64,000 nucleotides of DNA from NCBI GenBank assembly GCA_026986575.1, contig JALSOH010000009.1, positions 203,444-267,443 on the forward strand, read 5' to 3'. The notes below the pieces were generated by a model. It saw nothing but the letters and a program-made list of their open reading frames with translations. It searched no databases and was not told where the DNA came from. Made by a program: the position numbers and the translations under genes. How positions within the stretch are numbered: position 1 is the first letter of the stretch; the number at the start of each line of letters is the position of its first letter. This stretch comes from Thermoproteota archaeon. GTDB taxonomy: Archaea > Korarchaeota > Korarchaeia > Korarchaeales > Korarchaeaceae. Of this stretch, positions 49,616 to 58,290 are shown piece by piece.

Positions 49616-50638
49616 TTGGTTACTAGGAGGGAGTTCCTCAAGGGAGCCTCAGTTGTTGTGCTGGGAAGCATCGTAGGCAATGCTGTCGGGGAAGTAGTTC
49701 CGGTGTTGGCTGAAGAGAAAAAGGAGGTCCCTCATCTTCCTTGGCCGTATGAGGAGTTGGATCCGGAGTACGTAAGGAAACTCGGGCATCTAGGATACTA
49801 CGCCTTCGAATGCGCTGGCGGATCATATTGGGCCATAATGGAGGCACTCAGGGAGAAGATAGGCTTCCCATATACCTTACTTCCCATACCGACGAAGGAG
49901 GAAGTCGAAGCCGCTGTGGAGAAACATGAGGAACTGCATCAGATACCCATGCAGTATGGAGCAGGAGGTGTCGCTGGTTGGGCATCCCTCTGCGGAGGGT
50001 TAAATGGCTCCATTTCTGCTATAACAATGGCCTCCAAGAACTACAAGACTATAGCCAAAATGCTCCTTAGATGGTATGAGATAACTCCTTTTCCCAGCGA
50101 TAAGAGCAACGAGTATGCGAGCAAGCACGAGTTCTTCGTTAAGAAGTACAAGAGCGACAAGGTGTTACCCCAGAGCGTAAGTCACTCGGTTCTGTGCCAT
50201 GTCTCGGTAGGTAAATGGTGCGAGGTCTCGGGGTATGCCAGTGGATCCCCAGAGAGATCAGAGAGATGTGCGAGATTAACTGGAGATTCGGCTGCTAGAG
50301 CCGTTGAATTGTTGAACGCCGACCTAAGGGGAGAATTGAAGAGTGTAGGAACTATCCCGCTATCTCAATTTACTGCGGACTGCAGGACCTGCCACTACAA
50401 AGGTAAGAACTACGAGGGAGGCCAGTTCACGAGGGGCCTAATGCAGTGTGAGTCGTGCCACCAAGACATGAGGCCTCACGCTAGCACGGTACTCCGACTC
50501 TCGCCTCAAGGCCTTAGCACAGATCCTGAAGATAAAGGCAGGCTGGACACATTACTTGGCGGAGCTGGTCTAGCCGCAGCTGCCGGTGTCGTGGGAGGTA
50601 TATGGTCCTACTCCAAGTCAAAGTCCGAGAAGGACTGA
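49616..50638 (+). CDS. Tat-exported split-Soret-like dihaem cytochrome (C_GCAxxG_C_C family)
   Basis: 340 residues when started at TTG 49616 (GGGTGATGG upstream), which places the twin-arginine motif TRREFLKGASVVVLGSIVG at the very N-terminus; the upstream frame is A/T-rich and implausible. The mature part has the FECAGGSYWAIMEAL and WASLCGGLNGSI motifs of the C_GCAxxG_C_C redox family, and two haem c sites, CRTCH and CESCH, as in split-Soret cytochrome c. The C-terminus (AGLAAAAGVVGGIW) may be a membrane anchor. It probably exchanges electrons outside the membrane with the cytochrome b encoded 14 bases downstream. Sulfur or metal reduction is a possible context. Confidence 0.82.
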   Translation: MVTRREFLKGASVVVLGSIVGNAVGEVVPVLAEEKKEVPHLPWPYEELDPEYVRKLGHLGYYAFECAGGSYWAIMEALREKIGFPYTLLPIPTKEEVEAAVEKHEELHQIPMQYGAGGVAGWASLCGGLNGSISAITMASKNYKTIAKMLLRWYEITPFPSDKSNEYASKHEFFVKKYKSDKVLPQSVSHSVLCHVSVGKWCEVSGYASGSPERSERCARLTGDSAARAVELLNADLRGELKSVGTIPLSQFTADCRTCHYKGKNYEGGQFTRGLMQCESCHQDMRPHASTVLRLSPQGLSTDPEDKGRLDTLLGGAGLAAAAGVVGGIWSYSKSKSEKD

Positions 50639-50652
50639 GCAAAAGGGGGTGA

Positions 50653-51660
50653 ATGGGGCTCTTGTCCGAGAAGTCCTCCATTCCAAGGCTCGTGGGCAGC
50701 ATAATTTCCACGGCCATCGTGGTGAGCTTAGGGTGGTTGCTCGTATACCATTACGCCATAAAGTCCCTCATAGCTAGGGGAGCTGGGATCACTGAGATAC
50801 TCCTCTCAGTGAACCTAAGTAGTGCTGCTTGGTGGAGGGATTTCATAGCAGTTGCTTTCGATGTACTCATCCTGATAATTGCTTTCTTCGGTACATGGTG
50901 GGTTTTAGGGCATTTGGCCTTAGAGGCTGCCGAGGCGGGGAAGTGGAGAAAGTATTACAAGAGCGCTGAGGCAAAGGACGATGTGTGGGTGGAAAGGCTC
51001 AGCCTCTGGCAGCGGATCCAGCACATATGGATAATGCTCACCTTCATAGCATGCGCTTACACCGGACTCGCACTTAACCTAAAGCTTTACACTACTAGGG
51101 CTGATTTCCTAGTTATTCATGTCTACTCTGGATTCGCCATGGGAGTCCTAGTAATCATACACTTTCTCCAGTACCTAATTGATGCCATACTGTCTAAGGC
51201 CGCAGGCCAGAGTCTTAGGAGGAAGTACCCTATGTTAGAATTCTACAGTCTGAGGTTCGTAAGAAACTTCTTCAAGGCCCTAGTCCGCACGATCTCTTCA
51301 AAGGTAAAGCCAGATCCATATGGCAAATACGATCCCGAGCAACTATTCGAGTACTGGGGAGTTTACTGGGGTATGGTCGTGCTCGGGATACCCGGAGTGA
51401 TAATGGCGCTATACGGCCCCAATGTACTAGAGGGTCTGCTCTGGGTGATGCACACCAAGGAGGCAATCTTGGCAATAATGTTTATACTAGTAGTCCATAT
51501 GGGCTATACACACCTCAGACCAAAGGTGTTTCCCATGGATTCAACTTACTTGAGTGGTAAGATGCCGATGAAGAGAATAAAGGAAGAACATCCACTTTGG
51601 GCTGAAGAGCTGTTGAGGAGAGGAAAGAACAAGGAGAAAGCTTTAGCTGTGATAAGATAA
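50653..51660 (+). CDS. Membrane cytochrome b (FdhI/hydrogenase gamma-like)
   Basis: A 335-residue protein with six hydrophobic helices. Motifs typical of dihaem b-type quinone-reactive subunits are LWQRIQHIWIMLTFIACAYTGLAL, VIHVYSGFAMGVLVIIHFLQYL and VMHTKEAILAIMFILVVHMGYTHLRP, giving His residues for two b haems. The first ~100 residues contain two further helices (SIISTAIVVSLGWLLVYHYAI and FIAVAFDVLILIIAFFGTWWVL). GTGAATG at 50650 gives the start, with AAAAGGGGGTGA as Shine-Dalgarno. It forms an operon with the split-Soret-like protein and would link it to the quinone pool, possibly shared with the SQR-like enzyme. Confidence 0.85.
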   Translation: MGLLSEKSSIPRLVGSIISTAIVVSLGWLLVYHYAIKSLIARGAGITEILLSVNLSSAAWWRDFIAVAFDVLILIIAFFGTWWVLGHLALEAAEAGKWRKYYKSAEAKDDVWVERLSLWQRIQHIWIMLTFIACAYTGLALNLKLYTTRADFLVIHVYSGFAMGVLVIIHFLQYLIDAILSKAAGQSLRRKYPMLEFYSLRFVRNFFKALVRTISSKVKPDPYGKYDPEQLFEYWGVYWGMVVLGIPGVIMALYGPNVLEGLLWVMHTKEAILAIMFILVVHMGYTHLRPKVFPMDSTYLSGKMPMKRIKEEHPLWAEELLRRGKNKEKALAVIR

Positions 51661-52004
51661 TTTTGCAATACTTTTTCTTATTATATCTAGTTCCTAATAG
51701 ATCTGTGGTTGTTGGTCGCCGCCCATGCAGGCTGCGTGGCAAGGGTCAAGGCTTCACAGTCTTCATAGGAGAGGAGCCAATAAGGTAAGAAGCAGAGTAA
51801 ATAGGGCAAGGTGTGTGGAACAGGCCTTTACTTCTTTAATCTTTGTGACTATCTGACCCTTAACTAGAGATTTTTCTGAAATATACTGCACAAATATAAA
51901 TCGAGATCACGCTGAGCTAAGGAATCTGGGAATAGTCTAAGAGCTCTCGGGCACTTGATTGCCTAAAGGTTAAATTAAATTAATTCATAGATATTTGAGT
52001 TTAG
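51661..52004. other. Intergenic region, promoter only
   Basis: 344 bases after the cytochrome operon. A poly-T-like stretch (ACTTTTTCTTATT near 51670) may terminate that operon. The right end contains AAATTAAATTAA at 51972-51983, a TATA-like element about 30 bases before the next start codon. No gene is seen. Confidence 0.45.
51972..51983 (+). promoter_or_regulatory. TATA-like element of surface paralog B
   Basis: AAATTAAATTAA starts 33 bases upstream of the ATG at 52005, the distance expected for a leaderless or short-leader archaeal transcript. It lacks the TTTACTTT element seen before paralogs A, C and D. Confidence 0.4.
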
Positions 52005-53180
52005 ATGCGGATAACTAAACCCCTTTCCACCCTCCTGATAGCCATAGCGATTGTGCCCTTAGCTTGGGCTGCCGCTGCCCCTCTGAGGAGCTCCTGCCAA
52101 TGTCGAATGACCATCGATAGCGAGATCATCGTCGCTACCATCTCCCCTAGGTTCGTCCTAGAGGTGAGGTATCCGGATGGGGGCTCCACCCTCTACGAGG
52201 GGAATAGGATCCCCTCGACTTTGACCGTTGACTTGGGAACGCGAGTCGAGCTGAGGTTCATGGCAAGGGTCAAAGAGCCGGGGACCTACTCCGTGAGCGC
52301 GGAATCCTACTCCCTAATCGATACCTCCGGAATGGATGCGAGTACTGGGGCTAGTTGCGAAGCCAATAATCGGACGGGCAATGTAGACGCACGCGCTTTC
52401 TCCATAGCCCGTGACTACGTGAGGGGGCTCGGTTTCAGGCTAGAGGTTTCCTATCGAGCATCCCTAAGGGATGGATCTTCCCGCAACATGCACAAGGCCG
52501 TCACGGTGTGGGTGAGAGCTCCAACCTCATCGACCCAATCGGGGACCCTCGCAACCCTCACAGTGGTATCGCCGGGAAGCTCCACTCAATCAGCTGGGAC
52601 CTCAACATCCTCCTACACTCCTGGCACCGTTAAATGGATAACCAGCACTACGGAGTCGAGGGAACTCTCTGTAACCCCCTCGAAGCTCGACGTTGATGCG
52701 GGAGATGTGGCCGGCTTCAAGCTATGCTCTTCCCTAGAATCCCCGAAGTTCAGGGTGGAGAATCTGCCAGCAGGCTACAGGTACCTGATCACCGAGGAGG
52801 GAGACTGCTACGCCCTGAAGATATTCACCCATCCCCTCTCCTACGGGAGGTTCAGCATAGGCGTGGTGGCCTACCAGGGGAATGTGGAGGAGAGATCATC
52901 CATATCTCTAGTGGTTGAAAGGGCTGAACCCAGCAGTTCACCTAGAGAGGGGGCAAACGGGTCGGTGACAACCAGAAACAGTGTGAGTCCTACACAAGAG
53001 GCCCAACAGACACACACTTCGTCATCTACAGAGTTCTCTCCCAGTGTCCTTACTGCCAACGTCACCTCGGTGGGGTATACTCAGCATGAGAAGGGCTATC
53101 CATTAAACGAGGTTCTCGGGATGCTAGCAGCAATACTGGGTCTGATCCTCATCCTCCTCCTCTTTAGGAGGAGGACCTGA
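52005..53180 (+). CDS. Ser/Thr-rich membrane-anchored surface protein, paralog B
   Basis: A 391-residue member of the four-copy family. It has a signal peptide (LSTLLIAIAIVPLAWAAAA), an N-terminal beta-rich domain with ISPRFVLEVRYPDGGSTLYEG and TYSVSAESYSLIDTSG, a Ser/Thr-rich stretch, and the conserved domain LSVTPSKLDVDAGDVAGFKLCS...EGDCYALKIFTHPLSYGRFS with its two Cys. A second linker precedes the C-terminal helix (MLAAILGLILILLLF) and a RRRT tail. It is the most divergent of the four and lacks the VTTVVEE motif. It lies beside the second propeller gene and two more paralogs, forming a surface-protein island. The function is unknown. Confidence 0.68.
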   Translation: MRITKPLSTLLIAIAIVPLAWAAAAPLRSSCQCRMTIDSEIIVATISPRFVLEVRYPDGGSTLYEGNRIPSTLTVDLGTRVELRFMARVKEPGTYSVSAESYSLIDTSGMDASTGASCEANNRTGNVDARAFSIARDYVRGLGFRLEVSYRASLRDGSSRNMHKAVTVWVRAPTSSTQSGTLATLTVVSPGSSTQSAGTSTSSYTPGTVKWITSTTESRELSVTPSKLDVDAGDVAGFKLCSSLESPKFRVENLPAGYRYLITEEGDCYALKIFTHPLSYGRFSIGVVAYQGNVEERSSISLVVERAEPSSSPREGANGSVTTRNSVSPTQEAQQTHTSSSTEFSPSVLTANVTSVGYTQHEKGYPLNEVLGMLAAILGLILILLLFRRRT

Positions 53181-53407
53181 TTCTTTACTCGATGCTAAAC
53201 GCTGGATCTAAATGGATTAAGGCTTGGGCTTCAGGCATCCAGAGCCAATCATCAGAGCAGACTCTCTTTTCACTTTAGATCTCTAGATAGAGCTTCTACA
53301 GATGGAACCTCCTAGCTTCTCTCGAGAGATAACAGGCGGCATGTCGCCTGCTTAAACGGTGGCTTACTATCACGGGCAACTACGCGCGTGTCGGCACCCT
53401 AGATAAC

Positions 53408-54547
53408 TCACTGACCAGCTTTTACCTTTCTCCAGTAGATAATCGCCAATAATATACCGATCGCAAGTAGAAGGAGCCATTCCCGAGCTATTTCAATCCC
53501 TGCAAGGGAGGATGTGCTCGTAGATGTCTCCGTTGTGAATATTTCCGGCTCAGAACCTGAAGTCGTTCTGATCACCGTCGCGCTAGTGGCTCTTTCTCCA
53601 GTCTCCCCTCTAGCTGTCGTTTCCTTAGGAGTAAGGGTGAACCTCGCGGGAAGGGGGCCGTGCGGATAATACACCTCCAGATCCCTCAGCTCGCCCAGCC
53701 CGCACACGAAGGTCTTTACATCGGTCGTGAGGAGATCTACACGGTAAATGCAACCCTTGCTAGTTGAGGCGTAGAGGTCACTGCCCACCACAGCTAAGCC
53801 GACGATTCCATCTCCACTCGGCACCGAGGCCAGCGGGATTATTTCACCTCCCTCCTTAAAGGCATATATCATGTTGCGCGAGGCGACAAAGTAGTAGCCC
53901 GAACCGTAGGCCATAGCATTTAGTGTCAGCTCCCCTACATGCTCGAAGTCCTTCAGGACGCTAACCCCATAATCCGTGAGATCTATCTTCAGGATCTTCC
54001 CGCGTCCATCGCTCATTACGATGAGGCTTCCACCCACCACCAGGGCCTCCATGGATTGAAAACGGGAATCGTGTTGGGAGAGCAGTTTAATCGTCGTTAT
54101 CAAGCTTCCTCGTTGCTCCTGCCTGTGGATGTAGACCCTGTCATTGTAGCCATCGAGCACCGCGATTCTCCCTCCTGGTAAGATTTCTATGGCACTAGGC
54201 GTTATGAGGTTTCCCAGCTCCCTGTCAATGGCTGGAAATAGGAACCTTTCCACCACCTCGCCATTGCTGATCCTTCTTTTGTATACGACGATGTATTTCC
54301 TTTTACTCTTATTTTTGTAGTATTGAATGGCCTCAACGGTGTAGACCTTATCTCCTAGAACCTCCAACCCGGAGTTATATAAGAAACCCTTCAATCTCTC
54401 AACATTTCCACTGGGATAGACCTTGACGAGTTCCCCCTCCCTGTTCACTGAAAGGAGAATGAAGTCGGGCTCACCTATAACTAACTTGAGAGAGATAGGG
54501 GTGAGAAGGATCGTCAAGAGGACTATAATGAGGACCGCCGCCCTCAC
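53408..54547 (-). CDS. Secreted beta-propeller-like protein with C-terminal anchor, paralog of the 5365 gene
   Basis: A 379-residue protein with a signal peptide (VLIIVLLTILLTPISLKLVIG) and repeated beta units (GDKVYTVEAI, GRIAVLDGYNDRVYIH, GGSLIVMSDGRGKILKIDLTDYGVSVLKDF, SGYYFVASRNMIYAFKEGG, GSDLYASTSKGCIYRVDLL). A Thr/Ser-rich stalk, a membrane helix (WLLLLAIGILLAIIYW) and a basic tail follow. Colinear similarity with the protein at 5365-6501 over the propeller region shows common ancestry, about 47 kb apart. The promoter is probably the A/T-rich TTTAAAATATC at about 54573-54583 on the minus strand. The role is unknown. Confidence 0.7.
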   Translation of the reverse strand: MRAAVLIIVLLTILLTPISLKLVIGEPDFILLSVNREGELVKVYPSGNVERLKGFLYNSGLEVLGDKVYTVEAIQYYKNKSKRKYIVVYKRRISNGEVVERFLFPAIDRELGNLITPSAIEILPGGRIAVLDGYNDRVYIHRQEQRGSLITTIKLLSQHDSRFQSMEALVVGGSLIVMSDGRGKILKIDLTDYGVSVLKDFEHVGELTLNAMAYGSGYYFVASRNMIYAFKEGGEIIPLASVPSGDGIVGLAVVGSDLYASTSKGCIYRVDLLTTDVKTFVCGLGELRDLEVYYPHGPLPARFTLTPKETTARGETGERATSATVIRTTSGSEPEIFTTETSTSTSSLAGIEIAREWLLLLAIGILLAIIYWRKVKAGQ

Positions 54548-54915
54548 CCAGACCTCACTAGTCCTTTATTTAACTGATATTTTAAAAAATTATCTCGAAT
54601 GACTGTGACCACTTGTCTCCGTGAGAACAGTAATGATGTTCGAGAGATCCATTGAAGGCATAGCTCTCTTTCAGAGCCTTTCAATGCTCTACACCGTGTA
54701 GTGCCCTACCGACCAGAGAGTCATGTGAAGAGACATATAGGTAGGAGACATTATCGCACTCGCATAATATTGGAATCTCACAGATCCACACGCAGGATTT
54801 TTGAAACGGGAGAGTCACCAAGCCTAGGGGCCTCGACTCCTCACAGGCTAGCGTATAACGTGATATTTACTTTTATTAAGGTCAAATTTAATAAATTCTC
54901 CCTCGTAATTAACGG
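54548..54915. other. Divergent promoter region
   Basis: 368 bases between the propeller gene (minus) and surface paralog C (plus). A/T-rich promoter-like sequences lie at both ends; the middle (about 54600-54850) has no recognisable gene. Confidence 0.45.
54866..54891 (+). promoter_or_regulatory. Promoter-like element of surface paralog C
   Basis: TTTAC and TTTTATTAAG (54866-54880) followed by AAATTTAA (54884-54891), the latter 32 bases before the ATG at 54916. It matches the element before paralog A in order and distance. Confidence 0.45.
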
Positions 54916-56121
54916 ATGGATATGCGTTCTATCACGTTTTTTCTACTACTCCTCCTCGTCGTCCCCCTTCTGCCAGCCTCCGCTTTCCGTCCTTATGTTG
55001 CTAGCGAGGGCAGGTTTCATTTAGACGAGGACTTACCGGGTGTGATTCCTTTCGGACCTGTGTACACTCTCTACATCCGCCCTGAAGATGGACCGTCTCA
55101 GGAATACCATGGAAATGACATACCCTCCTCGGTGGAGGTCTCTCCGGGTACCATAGTCCAGCTAGTCCTCACGATGCGAGTGAACAAGAAGGGGAATTAC
55201 AGTATCAGAAGTGAGGTCGAAGTGCTCACCGATCTCCCGAGTGGCGAAGCCAGAGATATAGTGGCTCCTGGAGGCTCCACCATCTCCGACAAGTCGAGCG
55301 GAGATGCCAAGGCCTCATCAGCGGTCAAAATTTTGAAGTATTATCCAGGTCTCAGGGTGAGGCTCCGCGTGACCTACAGCGAAAGGCATGGGGGTCAGGA
55401 AGAAGTGGGGGGAAAGAGCGTCATCGTGATCTGCAAGCCACCCATCATAATCCCACCTCCACCCCCTCAACCTACCAGTATGCCTCCATGGCTTTTCACC
55501 TCCGAGACCACCTCGACTTCCACCCGGACAAGTGGTTCGCACACCCGAACCTCCGAAAGTAACACCACATCCTCGCCAACTCAGATAGGTCTCTCCCTCA
55601 ATCCTACTTCCCAGGAGGTCGATGCCGGTAAAGTGGCGTCCTACGACTTCTGCACCTCCTTGAGTAACCCGACCTTCGGCGTGGAGGGACTTCCCACTGG
55701 CTACAGGTACGTCATATCCAAGGAGGGGAGCTGTTATAGGCTGAAGATCACGACGTACCCTCACTCTTACGGGAGGTTCGACATGACCCTCATTGTGAGG
55801 TCCGATGGGAATGAGGAGAGAGCTGGCTTCATCCTTATGGTGAAGAGGGCCACGGGCTCGAGCACTATCACGGGTGGCAGTGAGGAGTCGAAATCCCACG
55901 CGCCATCGAACTCGACTCCTTCTCTCGGTTTAGGGAATGGCACTCGAGCCAGTGAGCGCGTTTCAGCCTCGTCATTATTCTCACCCTCATCGCCACCTGC
56001 CACTGCGCCCGTTGTCACCGTTACCACAGTAGTGGAGGAGCCCAGCGTGGACTTCCTCCTAGGCGGACTGGCTGGCGTGCTGGCCTTGCTCGTGATAATC
56101 CTTCTTTTGAGGAGGAGGTAA
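54916..56121 (+). CDS. Ser/Thr-rich membrane-anchored surface protein, paralog C
   Basis: A 401-residue member of the family, closest to paralog A in the N-terminal region (MDMRS start, DEDLPGVIPFGPVYTLYI, VLTDLPSGEARDI). In order: signal peptide; N-terminal domain with a late Cys (VIVICKPP); a Pro-rich then Ser/Thr-rich stretch; the conserved domain LSLNPTSQEVDAGKVASYDFCT...GSCYRLKITTYPHSYGRFD; a linker; VVTVTTVVEEPSVD; a transmembrane helix; and RRR. The DNA encoding the PTGYRYVISKEGSCYRLK segment is almost identical to that in paralogs A and D while flanking parts differ, a sign of local homogenisation. It is presumably exposed on the cell surface. Confidence 0.7.
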   Translation: MDMRSITFFLLLLLVVPLLPASAFRPYVASEGRFHLDEDLPGVIPFGPVYTLYIRPEDGPSQEYHGNDIPSSVEVSPGTIVQLVLTMRVNKKGNYSIRSEVEVLTDLPSGEARDIVAPGGSTISDKSSGDAKASSAVKILKYYPGLRVRLRVTYSERHGGQEEVGGKSVIVICKPPIIIPPPPPQPTSMPPWLFTSETTSTSTRTSGSHTRTSESNTTSSPTQIGLSLNPTSQEVDAGKVASYDFCTSLSNPTFGVEGLPTGYRYVISKEGSCYRLKITTYPHSYGRFDMTLIVRSDGNEERAGFILMVKRATGSSTITGGSEESKSHAPSNSTPSLGLGNGTRASERVSASSLFSPSSPPATAPVVTVTTVVEEPSVDFLLGGLAGVLALLVIILLLRRR

Positions 56122-56361
56122 CTCCACCCCCATCCTTTTTAGTAGCGTATATGGGTTAGGAAGCTCACCCGCTCCAAAAAGCTGCTTAGGATCGCTCTCG
56201 ATAGTCGCTATGCCCGCCAAGGGAATGGCGAGATCGCATGGTTGGACAGAGAGAAAACTGGGTCGATTGGAAGATCGCTCAGTGAAATAGCTAAAAAAGA
56301 TTCTAGGATGTCCGGAGAATGCAGTTGACTGACTCATATCCTTGAGAGTGCCAGTTCGAAA

Positions 56362-56829
56362 CTACCATGTGACCTCTATGCCCATGGCTCTCGCCACGTA
56401 GGAGAGATCTAAGTCGCCGGTTATCACCGGAGCGTCGATCTTCTTGGCAGCGTAGATGACAGAGGCATCCACCAAGCTGGGTTTTCGGCTGGATAACCTC
56501 GGATCATCCGAGGACGACAATATCTCGCCTCCCTCGGCCTTCACTACTGCCACCTCAACGTAGTCCCTGAGCGATAGATCCACCACCGTGAAAAAGGCGG
56601 AGAAGAAGGCCACGATCTCGTCGGGACTCTTCAACCCGGGCAGCCTGCCCCTCGACCAATGGACTACGAACTCGTAGGGGACGGTAGGGGAACCACCCCT
56701 TCCACCTCCCTCCTCCGGATGGCCATCATCAGCTTTTCAGCCTTCTCCGTGAGCTCGCCTATCTCTAGGCGAAGCGTTCCAAGGGCTGTATGCTCTAACG
56801 AGCAGAATTTACTTTCTTGAACAAAAATT
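56362..56829 (-). pseudogene. Frameshifted VapC/PIN-domain toxin remnant
   Basis: The C-terminal 90-110 codons are intact and clearly PIN-like: PYEFVVHWSRG (Glu region), PSLVDASVIYAAKKIDAPVITGDLDLSYVARAMGIEV (two Asp motifs). The preceding part (EHTALGTLRLEIGELTEKAEKLMMAIRRREVEGVV) lies in a different frame, which meets the first around 56690 in a C/G-rich stretch and ends there in TAG. The N-terminal Asp strand and any start codon are missing. I read this as a decayed toxin, or possibly an assembly error for the frameshift alone. No antitoxin gene is beside it. Confidence 0.55.
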
Positions 56830-56838
56830 TTAATTTAA
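56808..56838 (+). promoter_or_regulatory. Promoter-like element of surface paralog D
   Basis: TTTACTTTCTTGA (56808-56820) followed by A/T-rich sequence with AATTTAA at 56832-56838, 35 bases before the ATG at 56867. It is the third occurrence of the element seen upstream of paralogs A and C. It overlaps the decayed toxin sequence on the other strand. Confidence 0.4.
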
Positions 56839-56866
56839 TGTAGTTGTTACATTCATCAGAGGAGGC

Positions 56867-58087
56867 ATGCGTTCTACCACATTCCTCCTTGTCCTACTCC
56901 TTCTCATTCCCGTAATCGAAGCACTGGCAATTCATCCGGAGAAAACCCTGAGCGCCACCCTCACCTTGGATGAGGATCGAGAGGATATAACCCCAACGGG
57001 TTTCAGATTCGCCCTTGAGATCTTTTACCCAGATGGTACGCGTCGTGCATATATAGGGGATCAGATCCCATCCTCTGTAACTGTCCCTGCAGGCTCCGAA
57101 GTCGCTCTCCATTTAGCTGCAAGTGTGAATGAGAAGGGCACCTATACTGTAAATAGCAGGGCTTATACCATCACCGATCTGCCAGCTGACCAGGCTCAAG
57201 ATGAGAGAAGCAATTTAGATGTCAGTGCTATTGCCACCCAAAGGGACGGACGCATCTCTGCCTCATCCCGGATTCTTGAATGCAGTCCTGGCATAAGATA
57301 CAGGCTCTCAGTGAGTTATAGTGAGAGACATGAGAGCTGGGGAGGATCCGGGGGTAGGGACTTGACTGTAAGCTGCTCCTCCTTCTTAACTATGACTCTG
57401 ATCAGTCCCACATCTTCATCCACATCGGGGAGCTCTACCACCAGTCCCCCATCGACCTCGCCCCCGGGGACGGGTTCACCTGCCCGAACCTCATCCACCA
57501 CGGGAACATCCCATACAAACACGGAATCAACCCCTTCGAGGACCTCCAGTACAGAAGCTGGCCTCTCACTCAACCCATCCCATCGGGAGGTGAGCGCAGG
57601 TGATGTGGCCCATTATGACTTCTGCACTCCCCTGAGCAATCCCTCCTTCAGGATAGAGGGGTTGCCCACTGGCTACAGATACGTCATATCCAAGGAGGGG
57701 AGCTGTTACAGGCTGAAGATATTCACCCATCCCCTCTCCTACGGGAGGTTCGATATGACCTTGGTCGTGAGGTCCGGGGGCAGCGAGGAGAGAGCTGATT
57801 TCTCCGTGCTGGTGAGGAAGGCTACCACCAGCGCGGCATCTGCTCCTTCGCCTGCACCCTCATCCACTCCAACGAGTAGCATTGAGACGACTCAGGAGAA
57901 CCCCCAGAGGTCGGAATGGACAGGTCAGCTTCCCACCAGCTCGACCACTGCTCTCACACTTACCCCCGCAGTCACCACCGTAACAGTCGTGGAGGAGAGT
58001 TCTCCCGAGTACATGATCGCTCTAGGTGGACTGGCAGGTATGCTGGCAATATTGACGATTCTCCTCCTGGCTGTGAGGAGGAGATGA
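56867..58087 (+). CDS. Ser/Thr-rich membrane-anchored surface protein, paralog D
   Basis: A 406-residue member of the family: signal peptide (FLLVLLLLIPVIEALA), N-terminal domain (DEDREDITPTGFRFALEIFYPDG, TITDLPADQAQDE), a Ser/Thr/Pro-rich stretch, conserved domain LSLNPSHREVSAGDVAHYDFCT...GSCYRLKIFTHPLSYGRFD, linker, VTTVTVVEESSPE, transmembrane helix and VRRR tail. A GAGGAGG lies directly before the ATG but too close for a normal Shine-Dalgarno, so a leaderless transcript is likely. About 219 bases of the C-terminal domain differ from paralog A at only about six positions although the N-terminal halves are diverged. Confidence 0.7.
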   Translation: MRSTTFLLVLLLLIPVIEALAIHPEKTLSATLTLDEDREDITPTGFRFALEIFYPDGTRRAYIGDQIPSSVTVPAGSEVALHLAASVNEKGTYTVNSRAYTITDLPADQAQDERSNLDVSAIATQRDGRISASSRILECSPGIRYRLSVSYSERHESWGGSGGRDLTVSCSSFLTMTLISPTSSSTSGSSTTSPPSTSPPGTGSPARTSSTTGTSHTNTESTPSRTSSTEAGLSLNPSHREVSAGDVAHYDFCTPLSNPSFRIEGLPTGYRYVISKEGSCYRLKIFTHPLSYGRFDMTLVVRSGGSEERADFSVLVRKATTSAASAPSPAPSSTPTSSIETTQENPQRSEWTGQLPTSSTTALTLTPAVTTVTVVEESSPEYMIALGGLAGMLAILTILLLAVRRR

Positions 58088-58290
58088 TCTCCATCTTCCC
58101 CCTTATTCTCCTACTGGGCGATGGAAGGGATTCCTCTTGGTGGGAATCTCGGTAGTACATTCAAGGAGTCAGGGAGATTCTATCTTCCACTGAAACCACT
58201 TAAGGAATTAAGCCGGGCCCGATTTTCAATTAGATCCAATGTGCAATGAATTTAAGTTCACCTATCTCCTCCTTGGCCTCGATCCATCGG

